Shown: positions 23,027 to 33,800 of the stretch, one piece after another
How positions within the stretch are numbered: the first letter of the stretch is position 1
Layout of the letters: every line of letters starts with the position of its first letter
Origin: Granulicella sp.
GTDB taxonomy: Bacteria; Acidobacteriota; Terriglobia; Terriglobales; Acidobacteriaceae
Assembly (NCBI GenBank): GCA_027452215.1
Contig: DAIDGQ010000034.1
Span: 1 to 44,181 of the forward strand
DNA: 44,181 nt
Direction: 5' to 3'
Position numbers and translations under genes: made by a program
The notes under the pieces: model-generated
Seen by the model: the letters and a program-made list of their open reading frames with translations, nothing else
What the model was told of the DNA's origin: nothing
Databases searched by the model: none

Positions 23027-25045
23027 GTGGTCGATATGACAACATGGGCAGCATTTCTGATCACGTCGGGCTTCCTCGTCGCCATGATTGAAGTCTATGG
23101 AACGAAGTCATCCGTGGTTCGCGCCACGGCATCGGCTATATGTGCATTGGTAACGCTGCGATACATTTACTGGCGAGTTCTGTTCACGCTTCCCGCGCAT
23201 CAGAATCTTCCTCGGGCGGTCTGGTCTCATGTGTTCCTCGGAGTAGAGCTCTGCACGCTTTTAAGTTCGCTGCTGATTTATCTATTCATGTCCCGCACAG
23301 TCTCTCGCAGTGGAGAAGCGACCGCCAGGCGGGAGTCAGATCTGCAGCACGCCCCAACCGACATTTTTATCGCTACGTACAACGAGTCATTCGACATTCT
23401 TGAACGAACGATCGTTGGAGCTCTGGCAGTGGAGCATCCGGATAAACGCGTGTGGGTTTTGGATGACGGGGACCGAGCGTGGGTCCGCGAGCTCGCCGAA
23501 GGACTTGGTGCGTATTACGTGGCTCGCCATAAGGGAAAGCACGCCAAGGCGGGAAACGTAAATCATGGCTTGCGGCGTGCGCTCAACATTGGACGGCCGC
23601 CTCAATTCGTTCTTCTTCTGGACGCGGACTTTGTGCCCCACCGGACGATCCTTCGCCGGGTGCTTGGCCTGTTCGATGACTCTACCGTCGGCATTGTGCA
23701 AACACCGCAACACTTTTTCAATGTGGATCCGGTGCAGGCCAACTTGTTTTGCTCGTCGGTCTGGCCGGATGAACAGCGCTTTTTCTTCAATATTCTTATG
23801 CCTTGCAAGGACGCGTGGGGAGCGGCGTTCTGCTGCGGGACCTCCGCTGTGATTCGAGTGGACGCTCTGACTGCCTCTGGCGGGATGGCCATTGAGACGG
23901 TGACCGAAGACATGCTGACGAGCTTCAAGTGCGGAGAGTATGGGTATCGTACGATCTTTCTCGATGAGCGGCTGTCCCTGGGACTCGCTCCTGAATCTCT
24001 TGCGGATTTCATGTCGCAACGTTCCCGGTGGTGTCTGGGTGCGATCCAGCAGTTGTTCACTCGCTGGTCATTTTTCGGGCCAGCGCGGCTGACATTCATC
24101 AACCGGCTCGCATTCTTTGACACGGTCCTGTATTGGGTATCAGGAGCGGCGTTCAAGATCATGCTGATTTCGGCGCCTGCCTTGTATTGGTTTACCGGGA
24201 CCTCAACGCTCCACGCAACCGCTGCGGAGTTGATTCGGTGGATGGCTCCAATGCTGATTGCGAATTTGATCTTCATGAGGTATTTTTCGGGGAACCGCAT
24301 CCTTCCGATCATGACGGACCTCACGCAACTGCTAACTGCGTTTGTGATCTCGCGGACGATCATCACGGGACTGATACGGCCCTTCGGTCGCCCATTCAAG
24401 GTCACAGCAAAGGGGCTTTCGAGCTCAGCGGTCACGGTCCAGTGGAGGATTCTGGCTCCGTACGCCTTGCTTGCGGGGGCCACGATTTTAGGGACGGTGA
24501 CCCACATACGAAACTTCAGCGCGGCCCACGGAGTGCAGGGATATTCGTTCAATATCTGCTGGTCGATTTTGAACGCGGCGACACTTACCCTCGCGGCCAT
24601 GGCCTGCATCGAAGTGCCACAGCGCCGGCGCGACGAGCGGTTTATAACGGATGAAGAGGCGGTTGTGAGACTGTCAATGATTGGAGGGGTAGGGGTGGGG
24701 CAAGGGTCTGGCGATCTGAATGCCCCGGGCGCGAACATTGAGATTGCGTGTCAACTGCAGAACCTCTCCCTGGGAGGCGCTGAGATTGCTTGTCCCGATG
24801 GATGGAAGTCCCTGGTCGGGCCAGCGTGCCTGGTGATATACAGCTCCGCCGATCAAGTGTCCCTCGCGTTGCCGTTCACAGTGGTGAAGCGCAGGGGTAA
24901 CCTTCTGACGATTCAGTTTGCCGCGGAACCCTGGATACGTCACGCACTGATTCGTAAGCTGTTTACTGGAAGCTACCATCAAGATGTCGAAGAGATCCGC
25001 GCGTTTTCTGTGTTGTCTGCGCTGGCTCACAATCTGATCTCCTAG
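23027..25045 (+). CDS. c-di-GMP-regulated cellulose-synthase-like glycosyltransferase (GT2 + PilZ)
   Basis: An inner-membrane processive family 2 glycosyltransferase of 672 residues. Three N-terminal membrane helices are followed by the GT domain with D,D,D,QxxRW residues: VWVLDDGDR, LLDADFVP, VTEDMLTS and QRSRW. Five more helices follow, then a C-terminal PilZ domain with both c-di-GMP motifs: RxxxR in PQRRRDERF and NLSLGG (NxSxxG). GTG 23027 was chosen for AGAGG 7 nt upstream; ATG 23036 and the frame start at 22877 are alternatives. No bcsB, bcsC or cellulase gene is present, so the partner is the HlyD-type protein. The polymer could be cellulose or another beta-glycan. Confidence 0.88.
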   Translation: MVDMTTWAAFLITSGFLVAMIEVYGTKSSVVRATASAICALVTLRYIYWRVLFTLPAHQNLPRAVWSHVFLGVELCTLLSSLLIYLFMSRTVSRSGEATARRESDLQHAPTDIFIATYNESFDILERTIVGALAVEHPDKRVWVLDDGDRAWVRELAEGLGAYYVARHKGKHAKAGNVNHGLRRALNIGRPPQFVLLLDADFVPHRTILRRVLGLFDDSTVGIVQTPQHFFNVDPVQANLFCSSVWPDEQRFFFNILMPCKDAWGAAFCCGTSAVIRVDALTASGGMAIETVTEDMLTSFKCGEYGYRTIFLDERLSLGLAPESLADFMSQRSRWCLGAIQQLFTRWSFFGPARLTFINRLAFFDTVLYWVSGAAFKIMLISAPALYWFTGTSTLHATAAELIRWMAPMLIANLIFMRYFSGNRILPIMTDLTQLLTAFVISRTIITGLIRPFGRPFKVTAKGLSSSAVTVQWRILAPYALLAGATILGTVTHIRNFSAAHGVQGYSFNICWSILNAATLTLAAMACIEVPQRRRDERFITDEEAVVRLSMIGGVGVGQGSGDLNAPGANIEIACQLQNLSLGGAEIACPDGWKSLVGPACLVIYSSADQVSLALPFTVVKRRGNLLTIQFAAEPWIRHALIRKLFTGSYHQDVEEIRAFSVLSALAHNLIS

Positions 25046-25255
25046 GAGGAGGCCAGGACTTGGAGTCGAAGGCACCTGTACGGAGTGAGTCGCTGGGCTT
25101 TGGAGGATGGATGGTTCGCTGGCGACTTACGGCTGGGACGGGCTCGGTGCGATTCAATCGTGAGCCACGTTGGCGATACCGGTGAACCTCGCACTAGAGT
25201 CTTAGCCGCATCTGCCGATAGATCCTACAGAACCGATAAAGATTGGAGGCGCTGG

Positions 25256-26671
25256 TTGGAATTGAGAATAGAGCAGCGAGCGCTGATAGCGGAGCCGCAA
25301 CTGCGCAAGCGGGGATGGTCTTCGTTTCTGACGGAGGTAGGCCAACTTCGAGATGCCGTCTGCGCTGGCGACCTAAAGAGGCGGATGATCCCCGACGTTG
25401 CCGATGCAGAGGTGGCAGGGGCGAGTCGGAGCGTGAATGAGATCCTCGATGTGTTGCTGGAGCGTTTCGAGCTTGCTGTTAGCTCGGTCGAGAGTATGTC
25501 GACTGGCCGCATCCCTGAGCCGTTCACGGATGGCTTCCCCGGCGACTTTGGTCGCGCCAAGGACGTATGCAACGGTTTTATCGACGTGATACAGCGCCGC
25601 AATGCGCAGATTGCGAAGATGACGGCCGCCGCGGCGCAAGGGGACCTGCACGTCCGGGCAAACGTGGAAGAGTTCACGGGAGTGAATCGCCGCATCTTTG
25701 AGGGATTCAACTCCATGTTTGACTCTTGGCTTGCTCCTGTGGCGGAGATCGAACGGGTGTTGACTGCCCTGACGCAGATGAATCTGACAGCCCGAGTAGA
25801 GGGCCACTACACCGGCGAGTACGACCGCATCGCGACGGCGCTGAATTTGGTTTGCACGAATCTTGCACGGGAAGTGCAGCAGATCAACCGGCACACGATG
25901 GTGATGGCGTCCACTTCAGAGGAGCTAACGGTCACCACGAAGCATCTGGCGGACGGGGCGGTTGCGACGAGCCGCCTCGCTGCTTCCGTATCGCACTCCA
26001 GTAATCAGGTCTCGGAGGGCCTTACCGCAGCGGCGGTTGGGTCGTCCGAGATGCTTGACTCGATGCGTGAGATATCACAGAACGCGAGCAAAGCTTCGAT
26101 GGTCGTGGATTCTGCGGTCAGTCTGAATGACACCACTACAAAGAAGATCAGCCATCTGGGCCAGTCTTCGGCGGAGATCGGCAAAGTGATCAAGGTGATC
26201 TCGGGCATCGCACAGCAGACAAATCTGCTGGCGTTAAATGCGACCATCGAGGCAGCTCGCGCGGGCGATGCGGGGAAAGGTTTCGCGGTGGTGGCCTACG
26301 AGGTGAAGGAGTTAGCCAAAGGTACTGCGAAAGCCACAGAAGTGGTGAGCGAGAATATTGCGGCCATCCAACGGGACACTGCGGAGAGTATTGACAGTAT
26401 GACCTCGATCGCGACGGTCACCAACCGGATACGCGATATTTCCCAAAGTATTGCAGCGGCGGTGGAGGCACAAACGGTCACTACGAATACTATGGGGAGA
26501 CACCTGTCAGAGGCCGCGGAGACGGCAGCCGGGATCGCAAGCGAGATGGGAGATCTTGTCCTGGCAGCGAACAACACCAGTGCAAGTGCTATCCAAGCGG
26601 ACTCTGCCATTGCAGAGCTAAATGGAGTCCTTAATCAATTACAAACATTTGTCGCCATGTTTAGGATTTAG
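25256..26671 (+). CDS. Soluble methyl-accepting chemotaxis-like protein with HAMP-like repeats
   Basis: A chemoreceptor-type protein with no membrane segment. Its first half contains at least three HAMP-like units ([35 protein letters not shown]). The second half is the long coiled-coil signalling domain with the conserved hairpin tip [18 protein letters not shown] and [16 protein letters not shown] favour TTG 25256, which has GGAGG 6 nt upstream (471 residues). GTG 25085 would add 57 Trp/Arg-rich residues with no visible domain. It follows the PilZ glycosyltransferase and is in the same frame as its TAG stop. No cheA or cheW is nearby. I infer a role in signalling linked to polysaccharide production. 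Confidence 0.82.
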   Translation: MELRIEQRALIAEPQLRKRGWSSFLTEVGQLRDAVCAGDLKRRMIPDVADAEVAGASRSVNEILDVLLERFELAVSSVESMSTGRIPEPFTDGFPGDFGRAKDVCNGFIDVIQRRNAQIAKMTAAAAQGDLHVRANVEEFTGVNRRIFEGFNSMFDSWLAPVAEIERVLTALTQMNLTARVEGHYTGEYDRIATALNLVCTNLAREVQQINRHTMVMASTSEELTVTTKHLADGAVATSRLAASVSHSSNQVSEGLTAAAVGSSEMLDSMREISQNASKASMVVDSAVSLNDTTTKKISHLGQSSAEIGKVIKVISGIAQQTNLLALNATIEAARAGDAGKGFAVVAYEVKELAKGTAKATEVVSENIAAIQRDTAESIDSMTSIATVTNRIRDISQSIAAAVEAQTVTTNTMGRHLSEAAETAAGIASEMGDLVLAANNTSASAIQADSAIAELNGVLNQLQTFVAMFRI

Positions 26672-26709
26672 AATCCATCGAAGACCGATGCGAAGGAAAA
26701 GCAAATTCC

Positions 26710-27948
26710 ATGTCTAATGTTAGAGTGCCGAATCGTTGGGTGATCGCAAGTGCGGGCATCGTGATGCAGATTGCGTTGGGCGCAGTATATGCATGGAGCG
26801 TCTTTCGTACGCCGCTGGTGCAGAGGATGCATGCTTCCATTCCCCAGGTAAGCCTGACATTCACTATTGCTATCTTCACGCTGGGCCTAGCTGCCTTCGC
26901 GGGAGGATTATGGATGCGCGCCAAGGGGCCTCGCGTGGTTGGTGTAACAGGTGGAGTGCTGTACGGACTAGGGGTCTTTCTGGCGAGCTTTTCGGGACAC
27001 GGATTGTGGGTACTCTATCTGAGCTACGGTGTACTGAGCGGGGCTGGGATCGGGTTGAGCTATATTGTCCCCATCGCAACACTGGTTAAATGGTTTCCGG
27101 ATCGTCGGGGCTTCATCACTGGTGTAGCGGTGGCGGGCTTCGGCGCTGGAGCTCTGATTACGGCTCCGATTGCTACCCGCTTGATCCAAGCAGTTGGTGT
27201 ATTTGAAACGTTCGCTTATCTTGGTTGTGCTTCGCTGATTCTGGTTACGGGGTCAGCCTTACTGATGCGAGAGCCTCCCGCCGGTTGGGCGCCTGAAGGC
27301 TGGCAGCCAGCTCAATCGAAGGCCTTAGTGAACGGGTATACGCTGCGCGAGGCACTGGGGAGTTGGCAATGGTATGCCCTGTGGGGAATCCTCTTTTTGA
27401 ATGTCACGGCAGGGATTTCGATCATCAGCCAGGCCTCGCCAATGGTTCAGGAGATTACTGGAGTGAATGCCGTCGTCGCTGCAACTATGGTCGGCATCCT
27501 CTCCATCGCAAACGGTGCGGGACGATTTTTATGGGCGTGGCTGTCGGACTTGATCGGCAGACGATCGGTATTTCTTGCGATGTTTCTGCTGCAGGCGGGG
27601 CTCTTTTTTGTACTGCCAAGAGTTCACTCTTTCGGTCTATTTACAGGCCTCACCGTCATCATCCTGCTTTGCTATGGAGGCGGCTTCGGGACTATGCCCG
27701 CGTTTTGCGCAGACTACTTTGGAGCGCGCGAAGTGGGGTCCATTTATGGCCTGATGCTGACAGCATGGGGATGCGGAAGCGCGCTTGGACCGATGCTGAT
27801 GGCTTCTATACGCCAGTCGACTGGAACGTATGGAGAGGCGCTATTGATTCTGTCCGGGATCATGATCGCTGCTGTTGCAGTCCCGGTATTTCTTAGGGCT
27901 CCAGCTCAACGGGGTGGGCCTGCCGATCTGAAGCCGACCGCGGGATGA
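26710..27948 (+). CDS. MFS transporter, oxalate/formate antiporter (OFA) family
   Basis: A 412-residue, 12-helix permease. The opening VIASAGIVMQIALGAVYAWSVF is typical of the OFA subfamily, and the MFS loop motif appears as WLSDLIGRRSV in the second half. Other conserved stretches are SYIVPIATLVKWFPDRRGF and GGGFGTMPAFCADYFGAREVG. ATG 26710 follows AAGGA at longish spacing. It is 38 bp after the chemoreceptor-like gene and could be read from the same transcript. No oxalate or formate enzyme is nearby, so the cargo (a small organic acid) is only a family-based guess. Confidence 0.88.
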   Translation: MSNVRVPNRWVIASAGIVMQIALGAVYAWSVFRTPLVQRMHASIPQVSLTFTIAIFTLGLAAFAGGLWMRAKGPRVVGVTGGVLYGLGVFLASFSGHGLWVLYLSYGVLSGAGIGLSYIVPIATLVKWFPDRRGFITGVAVAGFGAGALITAPIATRLIQAVGVFETFAYLGCASLILVTGSALLMREPPAGWAPEGWQPAQSKALVNGYTLREALGSWQWYALWGILFLNVTAGISIISQASPMVQEITGVNAVVAATMVGILSIANGAGRFLWAWLSDLIGRRSVFLAMFLLQAGLFFVLPRVHSFGLFTGLTVIILLCYGGGFGTMPAFCADYFGAREVGSIYGLMLTAWGCGSALGPMLMASIRQSTGTYGEALLILSGIMIAAVAVPVFLRAPAQRGGPADLKPTAG

Positions 27949-28282
27949 CACCGCTGGTCGCTCCAGTCCGTAACTTTTGCTTAACGGAGGCGCCAGGACA
28001 TTGCTTGTATTCACGCGGATCGATTTGCGACTGACTGGAAACGATAGCGCGTCATTCATGAGCGCGATTTTCCTTCTCCTGGCGACGAGGAATAGAGTTT
28101 AGTTTGCTCGAAGCGGCGACGGGGTCTGGCGCTCTTGGAGGAGCAATCGTTATCGAGCATGGAACACGACGATGCTGGCAGAGCGTGATGGATGCTGGAC
28201 TTGCTCAACTGGCATTGCGGGCTGATCGTCCTCCATGCGCTGCGATGTTGCCAGTGGGCGTTCAGCACGGTAGAGTGATGCC
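27949..28282. other. Gene-free spacer before the cytochrome gene
   Basis: About 334 bp. I see no gene or clear terminator. GCACGG (28265-28270) pairs with CCGTGC (28281-28286), forming a small hairpin that would include the GTG start at 28283. Frames of 69-84 codons here lack any domain. Confidence 0.45.
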
Positions 28283-29551
28283 GTGCCCTCCATGCGCATC
28301 TCTGGCTCATTGAACGTAACTCCGCAGCAGCGACAAGCGCTTTTGCTGCTTGTTGCTTTCACCCTCGGATTCGTTTTTACAGCGGGAAGCATCAACCGGG
28401 GAGCGGCGCAAAGCATGGCTCCGATGCGTCCCGGGTACGCAGGCGATGCATCGTGCTCCAACTGCCATCGCAAGGAGGCGCTCAGCTATCTTCACACGGC
28501 ACATCGGTTGACCTCGCAGTTGCCGACGCTGGAATCGGTTCGAGGGTCCTTTGCAGCAGGCGCTAACGTGCTCACGATCGTCGCTCCAAATAACGCCAGC
28601 GGCGAGCCCTCACTACAGTTTCGCATGGACCACGAGGCGGGCCACTTTTACGAGACGGCGATCACGGGATTCGACACGCAGCTGGAACGGCAGCGGGAGA
28701 GCATCGACATTGTTACCGGCTCTGGCAAACGTGGCCAAACCTATCTGTACTGGCAGGGAGATCAACTCTTTGAGCTTCCCGTGAGTTATTGGGCTGCGGG
28801 CCGACGCTGGATCAACAGCCCGGGTTACGACGATGGCACGGCGAACTTCTCGCGTGCCATCTACCCTGCGTGTATGGAGTGCCATGCGAGCTATCTCCGC
28901 CCGCTCTCGGATGCTCCTGACAGCAACCGATTCGACCGCGCTTCCTTCGAGCCGGGCATTGGCTGCGAGACATGCCACGGCCCCGGCGCGAAGCATGTGG
29001 CGCTCGAAACGGAACACGTCGCGCACAGGTCCAAGCTCGGGAGCGAGGTCGCCACGGCTGACATCCTGAACCCGGCGAAGTTCTCACGTGATCGCCAGAT
29101 TGACCTCTGCGCACTCTGTCACCACGGCATCGAGAGAGAGCCTCTTGCGCCGGCGTTCTCCTATGTGCCCGGCGAGCCGCTGAGCAAGTACTTCCGGCCG
29201 ATTGAGACGGCTGCTGTCGAGCATCCGGACGTGCATGGCAATCAGGTGGGACTGCTGGAGCGCAGCCGCTGCTTCCGTGAATCTTCCAACATGACCTGCT
29301 CCACGTGCCATGACACACACGCTCCTGAACGAACTGCTGCGAGTTACTCCGAAAGGTGCTTGAGTTGCCATCGCTGGCAGGCATGCCCGGAGTCGAAGCA
29401 CATCGGTATCGGAATCAAGACTCGCTGCATTGACTGCCACATGCCGATCGAACCGACTAAGGTCATCGTGTCCACGACGGCTGGTGCCGAGGTGCATGCA
29501 ACGATGCGTAACCACTGGATCAAGGTTTACCCGACGTCTTCCAGGCCCTGA
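28283..29551 (+). CDS. Exported seven-heme c-type cytochrome
   Basis: A 422-residue multiheme cytochrome with an N-terminal membrane anchor or signal (LLLLVAFTLGFVFTAG). Seven CxxCH sites are visible: CSNCH, CMECH, CETCH, CALCH, CSTCH, CLSCH and CIDCH. Extra conserved His residues (TAHRL, DTHAPER) could be distal ligands. The layout resembles cytochrome c554/DmsE-like proteins that move electrons in the periplasm. GTG 28283 and ATG 28292 are both possible starts. It faces the TPR gene with a 39-bp gap between stops. Donor and acceptor are unknown; no oxidoreductase partner is next to it. Confidence 0.88.
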   Translation: MPSMRISGSLNVTPQQRQALLLLVAFTLGFVFTAGSINRGAAQSMAPMRPGYAGDASCSNCHRKEALSYLHTAHRLTSQLPTLESVRGSFAAGANVLTIVAPNNASGEPSLQFRMDHEAGHFYETAITGFDTQLERQRESIDIVTGSGKRGQTYLYWQGDQLFELPVSYWAAGRRWINSPGYDDGTANFSRAIYPACMECHASYLRPLSDAPDSNRFDRASFEPGIGCETCHGPGAKHVALETEHVAHRSKLGSEVATADILNPAKFSRDRQIDLCALCHHGIEREPLAPAFSYVPGEPLSKYFRPIETAAVEHPDVHGNQVGLLERSRCFRESSNMTCSTCHDTHAPERTAASYSERCLSCHRWQACPESKHIGIGIKTRCIDCHMPIEPTKVIVSTTAGAEVHATMRNHWIKVYPTSSRP

Positions 29552-29590
29552 TGGCACTTTACCCAGCGTCTTGCATCTGGCACTCGGCTA

Positions 29591-30745
29591 CTACGGCTGG
29601 GTTGCGGGAGGGCCACTCATCTTCCGGGTCAGAGCCTCGTTTTCCTGCTTATTCATTTTGCCGGCGATGGCGAACTCGATCTTGGCGTCGTCGGCACGCC
29701 CCATCGAGCGATACGCTCTCGCCAATTCGAAGTGCGTCGCCGCATCCTGGCCATTGAGCGCAATCGCCTTTTCCAGCTCCTTCACCGCGTCAGCATATCG
29801 TCCGGTCTTTTGGTATACGACACCGAGGTCACGGTGTGGCATGGCCATGGTTGGAGCGTCGGCGGCAGCTCGCACGAGTTCCGGCTCAGCTTTGTCGTAC
29901 TGCTCCAATTGCAAATGCGAGTCTCCTAGATAGGCCCACGCCTGAGTCTGAGCCGGATCGTTCGCTACTTCCGCAGCAAACTCCACCGCGGCCTGGGCAA
30001 ACTGTCTCTGCTTCCACAACAGGTAGCCCAGTCCGAAGTGCACCTCGGGCTGCTTGGGATTGGCTTGAACGGCTGCACGAAATTGCTCGACGGCTCCGGC
30101 ATCGTCACCTTGCTCATCGAGCGCCTCACCGATCAGCATGTCGGCCTCAGGAGACTCAGGATTCAACGCAAGGATCTGCTTACCCACCTCTGCAACGCAC
30201 TTGTACTGCTTACTCCAGAGGCAACTGTGAGCGAGTGTGAGCCTCAGTTCGAGGTTTTGCGGATCCTTCGCGGCGGCCTTCTGAAAGTAGGGTACGGCGA
30301 CCAGGTAATCGCCCATGCCGTAGTGGCACATTCCGAGGAGAATGGTCATTCGCTGGTCTCCCGGATGGAGTCGCAACTCCTCCGCAAAGCTGGGGATGGC
30401 CTGCGAAAACTTTCCTGCTTTGAAGAGTGCGAGGCCAAGGTTCAGTCGAACGCCGGGAAGATTGGGATTGGCCTTGAGGGCTCGGCGATCGTAATCGGCA
30501 GCCGCGTCATAGTGGTCTTGCTTGGCCTCCAGCAGGCCGAGATGCGCGAGCGGTTCAGCATTCCCGGGATTGGCCTGGAGCAGCGATTGCCAAGCCTGCT
30601 CGGCCTCTGCAGTGCGACCCTGCTGCTCAAGGGCCATCGCCGTGGTCCTGTCGACTCCTTGCGCAGAGGCTGGGACAACCCACAACGCGGCGACGGCTAG
30701 AGCGCTGGCACACCGCAACGATCTACGCCAACCAGACGGATTCAC
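29591..30745 (-). CDS. Exported TPR-repeat protein
   Basis: A 384-residue protein with a signal peptide (ASALAVAALWVVPASAQG) followed by about nine tetratricopeptide repeats from residue 35 to the end (for example AEPLAHLGLLEAKQDHYDAA and AATHFELARAYRSMGRADDA). TPR arrays mediate protein contacts; here it should act in the periplasm. The start is GTG 30745 with GGAGG just upstream. It converges on the seven-heme cytochrome. In Acidobacteriota TPR units and multiheme cytochromes are sometimes fused, so the two may act together, but they are on opposite strands. Confidence 0.85.
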   Translation of the reverse strand: MNPSGWRRSLRCASALAVAALWVVPASAQGVDRTTAMALEQQGRTAEAEQAWQSLLQANPGNAEPLAHLGLLEAKQDHYDAAADYDRRALKANPNLPGVRLNLGLALFKAGKFSQAIPSFAEELRLHPGDQRMTILLGMCHYGMGDYLVAVPYFQKAAAKDPQNLELRLTLAHSCLWSKQYKCVAEVGKQILALNPESPEADMLIGEALDEQGDDAGAVEQFRAAVQANPKQPEVHFGLGYLLWKQRQFAQAAVEFAAEVANDPAQTQAWAYLGDSHLQLEQYDKAEPELVRAAADAPTMAMPHRDLGVVYQKTGRYADAVKELEKAIALNGQDAATHFELARAYRSMGRADDAKIEFAIAGKMNKQENEALTRKMSGPPATQP

Positions 30746-30840
30746 TCAACCTCCACAGACCTTGCTCCACCACATTACGCGGCGATAGGGTCGCCCGCAA
30801 ATTCTCCATGCGAGACAGTACATTTGTTCAGAAACAGCAA

Positions 30841-30869
30841 GGCGCGGCAGAAGGACTCTCTGCCGCGCC
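30841..30869 (-). terminator. Intrinsic terminator after the TonB receptor
   Basis: GGCGCGGCAGA (30841-30851) and TCTGCCGCGCC (30859-30869) form an 11-bp stem with a 7-nt loop, 19 bp beyond the receptor stop. On the minus strand it is followed by TTGCTGTTTCTG, a modest U-rich tail. Confidence 0.75.
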
Positions 30870-30887
30870 CTGGGTTATGGAATGCGT

Positions 30888-33800
30888 TTAGAACATGAAC
30901 TTTCCGCTGAACTGCATGCTGCGCGGATCGTAGAAGGAATTGACCTGACCGAACGTTGAGTTGCCCGGACCGGTGTAGGTATTGTTGACGCCGTTCGCCT
31001 CCGAGTGATTGAAGGTGTTGAACGACTCAGCGCGGAGTTGCAGGCTCATGCCCTCCCGGATGGCGAAAGTCTTGTAGAGGGAGGTCGTGAAGTTCACACG
31101 TCCAGGCCCAACGATCGCGTCTTTGCCGGAATTACCGAAGCCCTGGTTCGGACCACCTGCCCATGCGGGGATGGGTGCGCTGAACTGACTGTTGTTGATC
31201 CAACGCGCGGTGTTCTTATTGAGCAACCAGCCACTACGGCTCCGGTTGTACTTCACCTTACCCATGACGTTGGGGCGGTTGGTGTAGCCTCCTCCCAGTC
31301 CGATTGGGTCGTAGTTGATACCCAGGTGCGGACCGATGTTTGCGCCGCCGTTGTTGATGACAGGACCCGACTCAAAGATGGTCGTACCCGCCAACTGCCA
31401 GCCGCCTAGCAAGGAGTGCATGAGCCCATGCTCCTTGAAGAAGGGCAGATCGTAGATGTAGTTTGCGCTCAGGATGTGGCGACGGTCGAAGGCACCGGAA
31501 CCTTTGTCGTACTTCAGGTTGAAGGGGTTACCGACGTCGTTGAGATCGTAACTCGTGATGTCGATCTCATGCGACCAGGTGTAATCAATTTCACCACTCA
31601 GGCCCCAACGATTCTGCGCTCGAACGCTCGTCTGGAAGCCGTTGTAGTTGCCGTTGGTGGTGTTCTCCTGCTGGTTGATATTGCCGAAGCCGGGGTATTG
31701 ACGTAGCTGATCGGCAACGGGAATTGACTGCCCACCAGGGTTTGTACCCGAGTAATTGTTAGGATCTCCAGCATTTGCACGGGTATATGCAGCGTAGTTG
31801 TTCCCAAGGCTTGCATTGGTGTTGGGAGCAATCAACGGTGTATTGAGGGAGTAGTTATTGATGTTGCGATCGATGTTCTGGTGCCATGCAATATTTCCTA
31901 CGTACTGCACGATCCAGATCACGGACGGGGCGAGTTCATGCTGCATGCCGAGGCTGAACTGGGCGACGGCCGGAGCTTTGTAGATCTGCGCCATCGTGGT
32001 ACTGCCCTGAGCGAAAGACGGAATCGCGGCGTTTCCGCCGGTGACCCAGCTTGTACCCTGGTTGCTGAACTCCACACTGTTGGCCGAGGGCGTATTCGCG
32101 AACGGCGCTGCGGTTGCTGCGTTGTAGATATCGTTGCCCTGTAGACGTTCGAAGAATGTGCCAAAGCCACCGCGAATCACGGTCTTGCCATTCCCGAAGA
32201 TGTCCTCAGAGAAACCGACGCGAGGTTGCAGGGTATTGAAGTCGTTGTTCACCAGACCACGGGGAACACCAGCGACACCAGCAAGATCAACACCGTTGAG
32301 GTAGAAGGTCCCGCCATTGATGGTTTCGAAACCGGGGCTGGTTGTCACCAGCGATCCATTCCCGCCCACGCCGTTGTTCCAGGCAGGAGCTTCGCTTGGC
32401 AGGTAGTGCGCCGGGTTGAAGTTTCCAATCGAGTTGCTTGTCTCAAACGCATGAGGCAGAGCATCGTAGCGCAGGCCCAACTGTAGGCTCAAGCGCGGAG
32501 TTACGTGCCAGGTGTCCATCGCATAGGCTGAGACAGTATTGTTCACGTAATGCCGGATTGGTGCCGACTGCGACTGGGAGTAGCTGTTTGAGAGTCCAAG
32601 CAGCATGTCCAGGAACGGATCTCCGGATTGATTGTTGAACGTGTAATCACCCTCGGCGTCGAGGAACAGTTTCTGGTTCTTGTCGTACTTGTTCCAGCTG
32701 CCGCCGAACTTCATCTGGTGTCTGCCCATTTGATAGGAGATGTCGATCTTGGGCTCATAGTCGTTCGCAGCGTTGTGCCACGGCGCCGAACCTGGGTGCT
32801 CCTGAACGTTGTAGACGCCATTCCACTGCATACCCGGAACGGAGATTGAACCATTCGAGAAGAACGGGTGCGTCGCAAAGCCGGACGGCAGGTTACCCAG
32901 CGGCGAGTTGATAATGTCGATGGTGTTGCCGTCGTAGTTCATGCTGGCTTCCACAAGCAGGTTGGACGACAGTGTGGCCGTTATCTTGAGCGCAGCGCTG
33001 GTGGAAGGGTTGGTGAAGACGCTGGTAATGGTTGGCCAGGTTCCGCCGCTCCAGCCGAGCATGGGCGCTGCGGAGGTCTGGCTCACAGCATCGTGGATGT
33101 AGTGGCCGAGGATCTGATACTTTTCGTTGATGCGGTGGTCGATACGGACGATATCATCGCGCACGTTGACCGGCAGAGACGCCTGGCCGATGAACTGGTC
33201 ATTGGCAGCGTTCGGCTTTGGAACGATGCCCGTATTCAGATAGAGCACAGCGTTGGGGTCAAAGAGGCTGGATGGGATCATGAAATGAACATAATCGGTG
33301 GTTGGAAAAGGCTGACCTTGAACAAGGCCAGCTGCGGCAAACTTGGCTGCGATCGCCGGATCACCAACAACTGGAACAGTCGGGCACTCACCTACGAATC
33401 CAGGATGGTTCTGCGCGCAGATAGACGTTGGAGCGCCGTTACTGTTGACGTTAGATGCCGTGTCAAACGCAGGATTTACAAACGCGAGGTCCGTGCCGGC
33501 TGTCGGGAAGTCGGCCGCAGGCAGCGTGTTGCTCTGCGCTGCGCCACTGCCCTGGATGAGTCTGCGCCACTCTTCGTTCCAGAAGAAGAAGGTCCTACCC
33601 TTCGGGTAGACATGCGGGATGAACAGTGGACCACCAATGTTGAATCCGAAGATGTTGTAGTTCAATTTCGGGCGTGGCTGCACCGTGGTCGACTGCTTAT
33701 TCAGGACCTGGTTGGCGTTGAAGACGGTGTTCCGGTTGAACTCCCAGAGTTCGCCATGGAAGTGCGTGGTGCCGCTCTTGAGCGAGAGGCTGATGGTTGC

